From NCBI RefSeq assembly GCF_001483755.1, contig NZ_LQBK01000006.1, positions 62,001-126,000 of the forward strand: 64,000 nucleotides of DNA, read 5' to 3'. Positions 43,642 to 52,255 of the stretch are shown here, in pieces. Origin of the DNA: Kocuria rosea subsp. polaris. GTDB taxonomy: Bacteria; Actinomycetota; Actinomycetes; Actinomycetales; Micrococcaceae. Both the position numbers and the translations under genes were made by a program. The first letter of the stretch is position 1. Each line of letters opens with the position of its first letter. The notes below the pieces were generated by a model, which worked only from the letters and a program-made list of their open reading frames with translations, did not search any database and was not told the origin of the DNA.

Positions 43642-44493
43642 TCAGCCCTCCGCGGTCCCGTCGCCGGGCGCGAGCCCGCCCCCGGGCACGGTGGCGGTGC
43701 CGAAGTGCGGGCGCTTGGGCCGGACCTGGGCCCCGGAGCTCGTGCGCCGGATGCGGCGGGCCACCCACGGCCGCAGGTAGCGGTGGGCCCAGACGAGGTC
43801 CTCGCCCCGGGCCTGCCGCCAGGACGAGGGCGGGCGGTCGGGCACGACCTCGGGCACCAGGCCGTGCTCGAGGCCCAGGGTGTCGAGGACCTCGACCGCG
43901 ATCCGGTGGTGGCCCAGGGGCGAGAAGTGCAGCCGGTCCGGGTCCCACATCGCGGGGTCCGCGAGCTCCCGCAGCCCCCACAGGTCCACCAGCACGGCGT
44001 CGTGCCGGGACGCGACTACCCGCACGTTCTCGTTGTAGACCGCGATCCGGCCCCGGATCCCCCGCAGCACGGGCGTGGCGCCGATGTCCGGGCCGTCGAT
44101 CAGCACGACCGTGGCCCCGTCCGCCCCGAGCCGGCCGACGACGTCGTCCATCTCCTCGGCGATCGCGTCCGGGTCACCGCCCGGGCGCAGCATGTCGTTG
44201 CCGCCCGCGCAGATCGTCACGAGGTCCGGGGACAGCTCCAGGGCGGGCGCCACCTGTTCGTCGACGATCTGGCGGAAGAGCCGGCCGCGGATCGCCAGGT
44301 TGGCGTAGGACAGGCCGGGGGAGAGGTGGTCGAGCTCCTCCGCGACACGGTCCGCCCAGCCGCGGTGCCCGCCCGGGGACCCGGGGTCCGGGTCCCCGAT
44401 GCCCTCCGTGAAGGAGTCGCCGATCGCCACCATGCGCCGCCACGGGTGGGCGCGCGCGCCGGTGTCCGGGGGTCCTGCGGTCGTGTCGGTCAT
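43642..44493 (-). CDS. SGNH/GDSL hydrolase family protein
   Basis: A 283-residue SGNH hydrolase: block I VAIGDSFTEGIGD, the block II glycine region, block III TICAGGNDML and block V DRLHFSPLGHHRIA with the catalytic Asp/His. After about residue 215 the C terminus is basic (WVARRIRRTSSGAQVRPKRP). No signal peptide is seen. It is likely an esterase or lipase acting on small esters. -10 TAGACC lies six bases before the ATG, with TGGACC 17 bases further up as a fair -35. It is divergent from the carboxylesterase gene. Confidence 0.88.
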   Translation of the reverse strand: MTDTTAGPPDTGARAHPWRRMVAIGDSFTEGIGDPDPGSPGGHRGWADRVAEELDHLSPGLSYANLAIRGRLFRQIVDEQVAPALELSPDLVTICAGGNDMLRPGGDPDAIAEEMDDVVGRLGADGATVVLIDGPDIGATPVLRGIRGRIAVYNENVRVVASRHDAVLVDLWGLRELADPAMWDPDRLHFSPLGHHRIAVEVLDTLGLEHGLVPEVVPDRPPSSWRQARGEDLVWAHRYLRPWVARRIRRTSSGAQVRPKRPHFGTATVPGGGLAPGDGTAEG

Positions 44494-44499
44494 GCCCCC

Positions 44500-44505
44500 G
44501 GTCTA
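44500..44505 (-). promoter_or_regulatory. Leaderless -10 box of the SGNH hydrolase gene
   Basis: TAGACC on the minus strand, six bases before the ATG at 44493; TGGACC at 44523-44528 is a possible -35 (17-bp spacer). Confidence 0.5.
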
Positions 44506-44573
44506 CCACCGGGCCCGGCGCGGGTCCACGGGACCGCGCCGGGCCCGCGCCCGTCCCGCCCGGGCACGGATGG

Positions 44574-44579
44574 CACACT
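44574..44579 (+). promoter_or_regulatory. Leaderless -10 box of the carboxylesterase gene
   Basis: CACACT, six bases before the ATG at 44586. Confidence 0.5.
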
Positions 44580-44585
44580 GGGGGC

Positions 44586-45272
44586 ATGACCGACGCCACC
44601 GTCCCCACCGGGACCGACACCCCCTTCGCCGTCTGGAGCAAGGACGCCGACGCCCGCCCCGGCACCCCGCTGCTGGTCCTCCTGCACGGCTACGGCTCGC
44701 ACGAGCAGGACCTCATGGGCCTCGTCCCGGCGCTGCCGGACGAGTTCAGCGTGGCGTCCCTGCGCGCCCCTCAGCCCCTCCAGTTCGGCTACCAGTGGTT
44801 CCCCCTCGCCGCGGACCTCAGCTTCTCCCTCGACCGCGTGGCCGAGGCCGTCGAGCCGGTCGCGGCGTGGCTGCGGTCACTGGCCGCCGACCACCCCAGC
44901 ATCACGCTGCTCGGGTTCTCGCAGGGCATGGCCATGGCCACGTCCCTCGCCCGCCACATGCCCGGAGAGATCGCCGCGGTGGTCGGGCTCTCCGGGTTCG
45001 TGGTGCCCGGGGAGCACCCCCTCTTCGCCGACGACCGCCTGCGGGAGCAGCCGCTGCGGATGTTCTGGGGCCGGGACCCGCAGGACCCGGTGATCCCGCA
45101 GGAGCTCGTGGACTCCACGGCCGAGTGGGCGCTGGACCACGCCGACGTCATGAAGGTGCACTACACCGGGGTGGGCCACGGGATCAGCCCGCAGGAGGTC
45201 GGGCACGTGCGCGAGTACCTCACCCAGGTGGTGCTGCGCGGACCGGACCGCCGGGTCAGCCCCCCGCGGTGA
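44586..45272 (+). CDS. Phospholipase/carboxylesterase family alpha/beta hydrolase
   Basis: A 228-residue serine esterase of the carboxylesterase/lysophospholipase group. Oxyanion motif LLHGYGSHEQDL, nucleophile TLLGFSQGMAMA, the aspartate in GRDPQDPVIP and the histidine in TGVGHGISPQE are intact. Cytosolic. Its last 17 bases overlap, tail to tail, with the 3' end of the S4-domain gene. Confidence 0.9.
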   Translation: MTDATVPTGTDTPFAVWSKDADARPGTPLLVLLHGYGSHEQDLMGLVPALPDEFSVASLRAPQPLQFGYQWFPLAADLSFSLDRVAEAVEPVAAWLRSLAADHPSITLLGFSQGMAMATSLARHMPGEIAAVVGLSGFVVPGEHPLFADDRLREQPLRMFWGRDPQDPVIPQELVDSTAEWALDHADVMKVHYTGVGHGISPQEVGHVREYLTQVVLRGPDRRVSPPR

Positions 45273-45498
45273 TCCGCACCGAGGCGCCGCCGGCGGTGAC
45301 GACGTCCCCCGGGTGCAGCTGCCGGCCGCGCCGCGTCTCGACCTCGCCGTTGACCGAGACCTGACCGTCCTCCACGAGGCCCCGGGCGTGCGCCCCGTCC
45401 TCGGCGAGGTTCGCCAGCTTGAGCGCCTGGCCCAGCCGGATCATGTCGTTGCGGATGGGCAGTTCGTCGGGGCCGCTGGGCTGCTCGGAAGTCGTCAT
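45256..45498 (-). CDS. RNA-binding S4-domain protein
   Basis: An 80-residue protein consisting of one S4 domain: [20 protein letters not shown], then [31 protein letters not shown]. Members bind structured RNA, often rRNA or tRNA on stalled ribosomes. The start is the ATG at 45498, six bases after GACAAT on the minus strand; longer in-frame starts would cross the promoter. It overlaps the esterase gene by 17 bases at the 3' ends. Confidence 0.87.
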   Translation of the reverse strand: MTTSEQPSGPDELPIRNDMIRLGQALKLANLAEDGAHARGLVEDGQVSVNGEVETRRGRQLHPGDVVTAGGASVRITAGG

Positions 45499-45504
45499 GG
45501 CCCC

Positions 45505-45510
45505 ATTGTC
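45505..45510 (-). promoter_or_regulatory. Leaderless -10 box of the S4 gene
   Basis: GACAAT on the minus strand, six bases before the ATG at 45498. Confidence 0.5.
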
Positions 45511-45694
45511 CCCGTTCCCGGGCGGTCGGCGGGCACCGCGGGAATTGGCTACGCTGGTCGCAGGACGTCGCCTGCGGCGTCCTCGTTCGTGCGGGCCGTC
45601 GACGGCCCGTTCCCGCCCGGCGCGCCGCCGGGCCGGACCACCCACCACGCGCGTCCGCAGCCGGCGGTCGGGCGAGACCCTGGAGGAGACCCAC

Positions 45695-47077
45695 ATGGCC
45701 CCCAAGTCCACGCTGGACAACGTCATCTCGCTGGCCAAGCGCCGCGGATTCGTGTTCCAGGCGGGTGAGATCTACGGCGGTTCCCGCTCGGCCTGGGACT
45801 ACGGGCCCCTCGGCGCGGAGCTCAAGGAGAACATCAAGCACGAGTGGTGGCAGACCTTCGTGCGCGGGCGCGAGGACATGGTGGGCCTCGACTCCTCCAT
45901 CATCCTCCCGAAGGCCGTGTGGGAGGCCTCGGGGCACGTGGCGACCTTCACCGACCCGCTCGTGGAGTGCACCTCCTGCCACAAGCGCGCCCGCCAGGAC
46001 CACTTGATCGAGGCCTTCGAGGAGAAGAAGGGCCGCGCCCCCGAGAACGGCATGGCCGAGATCCCGTGCCCCAACTGCGGCACCAAGGGCCAGTGGACCG
46101 ACCCGCAGCAGTTCTCCGGGCTGCTCAAGACCTTCCTCGGCCCGGTCGACAACCAGGAGGGCCTGCACTACCTGCGGCCCGAGACCGCCCAGGGCATCTT
46201 CGTGAACTTCAACAACGTGGTCACGGCGGCCCGCAAGAAGCCGCCGTTCGGCATCGGCCAGATCGGCAAGGCCTTCCGCAACGAGATCACCCCCGGCAAC
46301 TTCATCTTCCGCACGCGCGAGTTCGAGCAGATGGAGATCGAGTACTTCACCCACCCGTCCGAGGCCGGGCACTGGTTCGACGAGTGGGTCGAGGCCTGCT
46401 GGAACTGGTTCACCGACCTGGGCATCGACCCGGACCACATGCGCCGCTACGACGTCCCCGAGGAGGACCGGGCGCACTACTCCGCCGGCACCATCGACAT
46501 CGAGTACCGGTTCGGCTTCCAGGGCAACCCGTGGGGCGAGCTCATGGGCGTGGCGAACCGGACCGACTACGACCTCGGCGTGCACAACGAGCACTCGAAC
46601 ACGGACCTCAGCTACTTCGACCAGCAGACCAACGAGCGCTACGTCCCGTACGTGATCGAGCCGTCCTTCGGCCTGACCCGGTCGATGATGGCCTTCCTCG
46701 TGGATGCCTACACCGAGGACGAGGCCCCCAACTCCAAGGGCGGGGTGGACAAGCGCACGGTCCTGAAGCTGGACCCGCGCCTGGCCCCGGTCAAGGCGGC
46801 GGTGCTGCCGCTGTCCCGCAACGAGGACCTCTCGCCCAAGGCGAAGGACCTGGCCGCGGAGCTGCGCCGGAGCTGGAACATCGACTTCGACGACTCCGGG
46901 GCGATCGGGCGCCGCTACCGCCGCCAGGACGAGATCGGCACCCCGTTCTGCATCACGGTGGACTTCGACACCCTCGAGGACCAGGCCGTGACCATCCGCG
47001 AGCGGGACGCGATGACCCAGGAGCGCGTGGCCCTCGACCAGGTGAAGTCCTACCTCGCCGGGAAGCTCGTCCGCTGA
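45695..47077 (+). CDS. glyS: Glycyl-tRNA synthetase (alpha2 type)
   Basis: A 460-residue class II synthetase of the single-chain type. N-terminal [29 protein letters not shown], a zinc ribbon (CTSC...CPNC), motif 2 [23 protein letters not shown] (in two parts), and motif 3 [13 protein letters not shown]; the anticodon-binding domain follows. The ATG follows GGAGGAG by six bases. -10-like TACGCT (45550-45555) gives a leader of about 135 bases with no recognised motif. The GNAT gene overlaps its stop. Confidence 0.96.
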   Translation: MAPKSTLDNVISLAKRRGFVFQAGEIYGGSRSAWDYGPLGAELKENIKHEWWQTFVRGREDMVGLDSSIILPKAVWEASGHVATFTDPLVECTSCHKRARQDHLIEAFEEKKGRAPENGMAEIPCPNCGTKGQWTDPQQFSGLLKTFLGPVDNQEGLHYLRPETAQGIFVNFNNVVTAARKKPPFGIGQIGKAFRNEITPGNFIFRTREFEQMEIEYFTHPSEAGHWFDEWVEACWNWFTDLGIDPDHMRRYDVPEEDRAHYSAGTIDIEYRFGFQGNPWGELMGVANRTDYDLGVHNEHSNTDLSYFDQQTNERYVPYVIEPSFGLTRSMMAFLVDAYTEDEAPNSKGGVDKRTVLKLDPRLAPVKAAVLPLSRNEDLSPKAKDLAAELRRSWNIDFDDSGAIGRRYRRQDEIGTPFCITVDFDTLEDQAVTIRERDAMTQERVALDQVKSYLAGKLVR

Positions 47078-48057
47078 TGAGCGGCGCACTCACCGGTCCG
47101 GGGCTGCGGCCCTGGCGGGACGGGGACGACCTGCGGCTGCTCGAGGTCTGGCCCGACCCGGAGACGCCCCAGGCCGCGGCCTTCCGCGCGACCCTGCGCC
47201 CCGACGACGACGCCCCGTGGTCCCGCACCGTCGTGGCCGAGGACTCCGGCGTGCCGATCGGCGCCGGCACGGTCTACGAGTCGGCGCTGCACCCGTCCCG
47301 GCTGTGGGCCTACGTCGAGGTCGCCCCCGACCGCCGCGGCGAAGGACTCGGGCGGGCGCTGCTGGAGCGGCTGCGCACCGAGGCGGCGGGCGCGCCCTCG
47401 GGCGTGCAGGCCCTGCGCACGAAGGCGGCGCCGGGCTCGGCCGGCGAGGGCTTCGCCCGCGCCGCCGGGCTGGAGCCCGTCCAGGAGTCGCGGGTGGTCC
47501 GCGTGGCGGCCGGGGCGCTGCCCCTCCAGCCCCTGCGGGAGCAGCCCGACGGGACGCCGGCGCAGGCCGTCGAGGACCTGGCCACCGGCTCGGTGGAGCT
47601 CACCCGGGCCCTGTGGGCGTTCTACCGCTCCGTGCACGCCTGGGACGAGCCGGCGGACCTGCCGGTGGGGCGGGTCAACCAGCTGTTCCTTTCCGACGCC
47701 GCGCACGCCTACGGCGCGCTCGTGCTGCGCAACGGCGTGGGCCCCGGTGAGCGCGGGAGGATCTCCGCGTTCGCCGTGAGCTACCGGCCCGTCGAGCTCG
47801 ACGCGACCCCCGGCGCCCGGGCCCCGGAGGAGGCCCCGGACGAGCCCGCCCACGTCATGCTCGGCTGGACGCCGGGGGACGCCGCGGCGGGTCCCGCGCT
47901 CGAGCAGCTGCTCGCGCTGCTGGCCCACCACCACCCCGTGCAGTTCCAGGCGGACGGGTCCATGGAGCCGCTGACCGCCGTCGTCGAGAACCTCCTGGCG
48001 GCCGGTGCCGCCTCGGTCGTGGAGACCTCCGTGGTCCTCGCCGAGCCCGGGGACTGA
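47077..48057 (+). CDS. GNAT-family acetyltransferase (two-domain)
   Basis: A 326-residue protein with two GNAT-like halves. The first has the acetyl-CoA loop VEVAPDRRGEGLGRALLERL (residues about 78-97); the second half is degenerate, with HVMLGWTPGDAAAG as the nearest equivalent. This resembles mycothiol-synthase-type or other tandem GNAT proteins but without enough similarity to name it. The ATG overlaps the glyS stop, so the two are co-translated. Confidence 0.8.
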   Translation: MSGALTGPGLRPWRDGDDLRLLEVWPDPETPQAAAFRATLRPDDDAPWSRTVVAEDSGVPIGAGTVYESALHPSRLWAYVEVAPDRRGEGLGRALLERLRTEAAGAPSGVQALRTKAAPGSAGEGFARAAGLEPVQESRVVRVAAGALPLQPLREQPDGTPAQAVEDLATGSVELTRALWAFYRSVHAWDEPADLPVGRVNQLFLSDAAHAYGALVLRNGVGPGERGRISAFAVSYRPVELDATPGARAPEEAPDEPAHVMLGWTPGDAAAGPALEQLLALLAHHHPVQFQADGSMEPLTAVVENLLAAGAASVVETSVVLAEPGD

Positions 48058-48096
48058 GCAGCCCGGCGGAGTGCCGGACGGCGTCCGGCGTGCGCA

Positions 48097-48122
48097 GGGT
48101 CCCGGGGTGCGCCCCGGGACCC
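48097..48122 (+). terminator. Strong GC hairpin after the glyS-GNAT operon
   Basis: GGGTCCCGGGG (48097-48107) pairs with CCCCGGGACCC (48112-48122) around TGCG; it ends 27 bases before the dusB -10. Confidence 0.65.
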
Positions 48123-48148
48123 GTCCCCGTCCCTGTCCCCGTCCGTGA

Positions 48149-48154
48149 GAGAAT
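48149..48154 (+). promoter_or_regulatory. Leaderless -10 box of dusB
   Basis: GAGAAT, six bases before the GTG at 48161; it decides for this GTG over the following ATG (48164). Confidence 0.55.
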
Positions 48155-48160
48155 TCCCCG

Positions 48161-49342
48161 GTGATGGACACCTCTACCGAGAACCAGCCCGCCCGGCTCG
48201 ACCTGCCGCCGCTGCACCTGGGCGACCTCACGATCGACGTCCCCGTGGTGCTGGCCCCCATGGCCGGGGTGACCAACAAGGCCTTCCGCCGGCTGTGCCG
48301 CGAGTACGGCGGCGGCCTCTACGTCACGGAGATGGTCACCGCCCGCGCCCTCGTGGAGCGGCGGCCCGAGTCGATGCGGATCATCGACCACGACCCGGAC
48401 GAGACGCCCCGCTCGATCCAGATCTACGGCGTCGACGCCGTGCACGTCGGCCAGGCCGTGCGGATGGTCGTGGAGGAGGACCGGGCCGACCACATCGACC
48501 TGAACTTCGGCTGCCCCGTGCCCAAGGTCACCAAGCGCGGCGGCGGCTCCGCCCTGCCCTGGAAGACCGATCTGTTCACCGCCATCGTGCGCACGGCCGT
48601 CGAGGAGGCCTCCCGGGGGGACGTCCCCGTGACGATCAAGATGCGCAAGGGCATCGACGACGAGCACCTGACCTTCCTGGAGGCCGGCCGGATCGCCCGC
48701 GACAGCGGCGTGGCGGCGGTCTCCCTGCACGGGCGCACCCTCGAGCAGCACTACTCCGGCACCGCCGACTGGGACGCGATCGCGCAGCTGCGCGAGGCCC
48801 TGCCGGACGTGCCCGTGCTCGGCAACGGGGACATCTGGAGCGCCGAGGACGCCGTGCGGATGGTCGAGCAGACCGGTGTGGACGGCGTCGTGATCGGCCG
48901 CGGCTGCCAGGGCCGGCCCTGGCTCTTCGGGGACCTGCAGGCCGCGTTCGAGGGCCGCCCCGACCGCTTCCGCCCCGGGGTGGCCGACGTCGCCCGCACG
49001 ATCCACCGCCACGCGGAGCTGCTCGTCGAGACCTTCGGCGACGAGGCCAAGGGCCTGCGCGAGATCCGCAAGCACGTCGCCTGGTACTTCAAGGGCTACC
49101 CCGTGGGCGGGGCCCTGCGCGCCCGGATGGCCCAGGTGCCCGACCTCGCGACCCTGCGTGAGCTGCTCGCCGAGCTCGACCTCGACCAGGGCTACCCCGG
49201 GGACGCCGTCGAGGGTCCCCGGGGCCGGGCCGGAACGCCGAAGCGGGCCCAGCTCCCGCACGGCTGGCTCGACTCCCGCGAGCTGGGGGACGCCGAGCGC
49301 CTCGGGCTGGTCGCGGCGGAGCTCGACGTCTCCGGCGGCTGA
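48161..49342 (+). CDS. dusB: tRNA-dihydrouridine synthase
   Basis: A 393-residue FMN enzyme reducing specific uridines in tRNA. Landmarks: VVLAPMAGVTNKAFRRLCREYGG, HIDLNFGCPVPKVTKRGGGSAL with catalytic C118, VSLHGRTLEQHYSG, and VVIGRGCQGRPWLF for FMN phosphate. Length fits bacterial Dus with a C-terminal helical domain. It is followed 31 bases later by dgt, a pairing common in actinobacteria. Confidence 0.94.
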   Translation: MMDTSTENQPARLDLPPLHLGDLTIDVPVVLAPMAGVTNKAFRRLCREYGGGLYVTEMVTARALVERRPESMRIIDHDPDETPRSIQIYGVDAVHVGQAVRMVVEEDRADHIDLNFGCPVPKVTKRGGGSALPWKTDLFTAIVRTAVEEASRGDVPVTIKMRKGIDDEHLTFLEAGRIARDSGVAAVSLHGRTLEQHYSGTADWDAIAQLREALPDVPVLGNGDIWSAEDAVRMVEQTGVDGVVIGRGCQGRPWLFGDLQAAFEGRPDRFRPGVADVARTIHRHAELLVETFGDEAKGLREIRKHVAWYFKGYPVGGALRARMAQVPDLATLRELLAELDLDQGYPGDAVEGPRGRAGTPKRAQLPHGWLDSRELGDAERLGLVAAELDVSGG

Positions 49343-49373
49343 GCCGGCCCCCACGACACGGAAAGGACCGGGC

Positions 49374-50705
49374 ATGTCCCACACGTCCATCGAGATCGAC
49401 CGCACCGGCGCACCCGCCCCGGGCTACGAGGCCCGCGACGTCGCGCGCTGGGTGGCGGAGGACCACCACAACAAGTACCGCTCCGACTTCGAGCGGGACC
49501 GCGCCCGGATCCTGCACTCCTCGGGGCTGCGCCGGCTGGCCGCCAAGACGCAGGTCGTCTCCCCGGACACCGACGACTTCGTGCGCAACCGCCTGACCCA
49601 CTCCCTCGAGGTCGCCCAGATCGGCCGGGAGCTGGGCCGGATGCTCGGCTGCGACCCCGACGTCGTCGACGCAGCCTGCCTCTCCCACGACCTCGGCCAC
49701 CCGCCGTTCGGGCACAACGGGGAGTCCGCCCTGCACCGGCTGACCCAGCACATCGGCGGCTTCGAGGGCAACGCGCAGACCCTGCGCCTGCTGACCCGGC
49801 TCGAGCCCAAGGTGCTCGACGACGACGGCGGGCCCGCCGGCCTGAACCTCACCCGTGCCGTGCTGGACGCGGTGTGCAAGTACCCGTGGGAGGCCCACGA
49901 GGCGCCGCTGCGCGCTGACGGGACCCGGTCCCCGAAGTTCGGGGTCTACACGGACGACCTGCCGGTGTTCGCGTGGCTGCGCGACGGCGCCCCGGCGCGC
50001 ACCAAGTGCCTCGAGGCCCAGGTCATGGACCTCTCGGACGACATCTCCTACTCCGTGCACGACGTCGAGGACGCGATCGCCTCGGGGCTCGTGCAGCTGG
50101 GCTGGCTCGCCGACACCACTCAGCGGGACCGGGTGCTCGAGCTCACCCGGCGCTGGTACCTGCCCGAGGCCGCGCCCGAGTCCCTCGACGCCGCGCTGAC
50201 CCGCCTCGAGGACTCGTCCCTGTGGGTCCGGGAGATGGACGGGTCCCGCAAGGACCTCGCCCGGCTGAAGAACATGACCAGCCAGCTCATCGGCCGCTTC
50301 GCGATGTCGGCGGTGGGCGCCACCCGGGACATCTACGGCGAGGACCCGCTGACCCGCTACGACGCCCAGCTCGTGGTGCCGGAGGAGACCACGGAGGAGA
50401 TCGGCGTGCTCAAGGGCATCGCCACGACCTACGTCATCACGGTGCGCGACGCCCAGCCGATCTACGACAACCAGCAGGAGGTGCTCTCGATCCTGGTGGG
50501 CGCGCTGATGGACTCGGACGGCCGGCACCTCTCGCCCGCGTTCGCTGCGGACTGGCACGAGCTCGGCGAGGGACCCGGCACCGAGGCCGCCCGGCTGCGG
50601 CTCGTCGTGGACCAGATCGCGTCCCTCACCGACCTCTCCGCGGTGTCCCTGCACGACCGGATCCGGGGCACCCACTGGCGCGTGGGGGACAAGCCGCTCT
50701 GGTGA
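49374..50705 (+). CDS. dgt: Deoxyguanosinetriphosphate triphosphohydrolase
   Basis: A 443-residue HD-domain enzyme hydrolysing dGTP to deoxyguanosine and triphosphate. The metal ligands lie in FVRNRLTHSLEVAQI and ACLSHDLGHPPFGHNG, with the later aspartate in MDLSDDISYSVHDVEDAI. The ATG follows GAAAGGA by six bases. It is co-directional with dusB and probably in the same transcript. Confidence 0.94.
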   Translation: MSHTSIEIDRTGAPAPGYEARDVARWVAEDHHNKYRSDFERDRARILHSSGLRRLAAKTQVVSPDTDDFVRNRLTHSLEVAQIGRELGRMLGCDPDVVDAACLSHDLGHPPFGHNGESALHRLTQHIGGFEGNAQTLRLLTRLEPKVLDDDGGPAGLNLTRAVLDAVCKYPWEAHEAPLRADGTRSPKFGVYTDDLPVFAWLRDGAPARTKCLEAQVMDLSDDISYSVHDVEDAIASGLVQLGWLADTTQRDRVLELTRRWYLPEAAPESLDAALTRLEDSSLWVREMDGSRKDLARLKNMTSQLIGRFAMSAVGATRDIYGEDPLTRYDAQLVVPEETTEEIGVLKGIATTYVITVRDAQPIYDNQQEVLSILVGALMDSDGRHLSPAFAADWHELGEGPGTEAARLRLVVDQIASLTDLSAVSLHDRIRGTHWRVGDKPLW

Positions 50706-50734
50706 CCCGCCGGCCCGGAGCAGCACCGGATCCC

Positions 50735-50751
50735 GTTCAATGACTGTGAAC
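50735..50751. promoter_or_regulatory. Inverted repeat upstream of the aromatic-acid-type transporter
   Basis: GTTCA-N7-TGAAC (50735-50751), followed by -10-like TAGACT (50776-50781) without a recognisable -35. A candidate operator or activator site; no regulator gene is adjacent. Confidence 0.4.
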
Positions 50752-50820
50752 TGGGCCGCACACGGTGCCGCTCCCTAGACTCGGCGCGTTTGTGCTCCAC
50801 CTCACCAAGGGATGACTGCC

Positions 50821-52149
50821 ATGGGAAACTCCACCGGATCCACCCCGCCGCCGGCGTCCGCCTCGACCCCGGGCGCCCGGCCGATCCTGCGCTCCCGGGC
50901 GTGGGTGGCACCGCTGTGCTGGATCGCCGTGCTGCTCGACGGCTTCGACGCCGTGGTGCTCGGGGCGGTCCTGCCGTCCATGCTCGAGAACGACGAGCTG
51001 GGCATGACCACCGCCCAGGGCACGGCCGTGGCCACCGCCGGCCTCGTGGGCATGATGATCGGCGCCCTGACCATGGGCTACCTGACCGACCGGCTCGGGC
51101 GCCGCAAGATGCTCATCGGGGCCGTGGTCCTGTTCTCGCTGCTGACCTTCGCCGCGGCGTTCTCGCCGAGCGTGTTCGTCTTCGGCCTCCTGCGCTTCCT
51201 CGCGGGTCTGGGCCTGGGCGGGTGCCTGCCCACCGCCATCGCAATGGTCACCGAGTTCGCCCGCCTCGGCCGGGGCTCCAACGCCACGACGCTCGTGATG
51301 ACCGGCTACCACGTCGGCGCGGTGCTCACCGCGGCGATCGCCATCGTCGTCGTCCGCCAGTTCGGCTGGCAGGAGATGTTCGTCCTGGGCTCCCTGCCGG
51401 CCCTCGTGCTCGTGCCCCTCATGCTCGTGTTCCTCCCGGAGTCCCCCTCCTTCCTCGCGTCCAAGGGGCGCCTGGCGGAGGCCCGGGCCGTGGCCGAGCA
51501 CTACGGGGTGCGCCTCGAGCACCACACCGCCGAGGAGCAGGCCGAGCAGGTCGGCGCCACGATGCTGCTCTCCGCCGGCTGGCGCCGGAACTCGATCGCG
51601 ATCTGGGTCGCCTCCTTCATGGGGCTGCTGCTGGTGTACGGGCTCAACACGTGGCTGCCGCAGATCATGCGCGCCGCCGACTACGACCTCGGCAACTCCC
51701 TCGGCTTCCTGCTGATCCTCAACGTGGGCGCCATCGCCGGGCTGGCCGTCGCCGGGCGGGTGGCCGACCGGATCACCCCGCGCGTGGCGGGCATCATCTG
51801 GTTCCTCGGCTCGGCCGTGCTGCTCGCGTCCCTGGCGATCAGGCTGCCGCTGCTCGGCATCTACGTGCTGATCCTCGTCACCGGCTGCTTCGTGTTCTCC
51901 TCCCAGGTGCTCGTCTACGCGTTCACCGCCGCCAACCACCCGCCGCGGGTGCGGGCCACGGCGCTGGGCATGTCCGCCGGGGTGGGCCGGCTCGGGGCGA
52001 TCTCGGGCCCGGTCGTCGGCGGCACCCTGCTCACGGCCGGCCTGGCCTATCCGTGGGGCTTCTTCGCCTTCGCCGCGGTGGGCGCCCTGGGCGGGCTCGC
52101 CCTGACCGGCAGCAGGACCCGTCAGGACCTGCGGGAGAGCTCCCGCTGA
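50821..52149 (+). CDS. MFS transporter, aromatic acid:H+ symporter (AAHS) type
   Basis: A 442-residue transporter with about twelve hydrophobic segments. The first segment carries the AAHS-type LLDGFDAVVLGAVLPSM, and loop 2-3 is GYLTDRLGRRKMLIG. AAHS proteins such as BenK and PcaK import benzoate and related acids; some family members import other monocarboxylates. ATG 50821 follows AAGGGA by eight bases; the ATG at 50812 overlaps the ribosome site. No aromatic degradation genes are in the window, so the substrate stays open. Confidence 0.87.
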   Translation: MGNSTGSTPPPASASTPGARPILRSRAWVAPLCWIAVLLDGFDAVVLGAVLPSMLENDELGMTTAQGTAVATAGLVGMMIGALTMGYLTDRLGRRKMLIGAVVLFSLLTFAAAFSPSVFVFGLLRFLAGLGLGGCLPTAIAMVTEFARLGRGSNATTLVMTGYHVGAVLTAAIAIVVVRQFGWQEMFVLGSLPALVLVPLMLVFLPESPSFLASKGRLAEARAVAEHYGVRLEHHTAEEQAEQVGATMLLSAGWRRNSIAIWVASFMGLLLVYGLNTWLPQIMRAADYDLGNSLGFLLILNVGAIAGLAVAGRVADRITPRVAGIIWFLGSAVLLASLAIRLPLLGIYVLILVTGCFVFSSQVLVYAFTAANHPPRVRATALGMSAGVGRLGAISGPVVGGTLLTAGLAYPWGFFAFAAVGALGGLALTGSRTRQDLRESSR

Positions 52150-52175
52150 GCACCCGCACGCGGTGCCCGCTCCGG

Positions 52176-52222
52176 GGGCCGGCCGGTCCGCGCGGTGCTC
52201 CACCGCCCGGGCCGGCCGGCCC
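52176..52222 (+). terminator. GC-rich hairpin after the transporter
   Basis: GGGCCGGCCGG (52176-52186) pairs with CCGGCCGGCCC (52212-52222). Confidence 0.45.
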
Positions 52223-52243
52223 TCGGGCGTCGGGCGGCGCCCC

Positions 52244-52249
52244 TAGACT
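52244..52249 (+). promoter_or_regulatory. Leaderless -10 box of dnaG
   Basis: TAGACT, six bases before the GTG at 52256. No ribosome-binding site is present upstream. Confidence 0.6.
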
Positions 52250-52255
52250 GTCCCT

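Noticed and set aside
47077-48057. Mycothiol synthase (mshD) for the tandem GNAT protein
   Set aside because: Two GNAT halves fit, but the second half is too degenerate and no diagnostic MshD motif was recognised.
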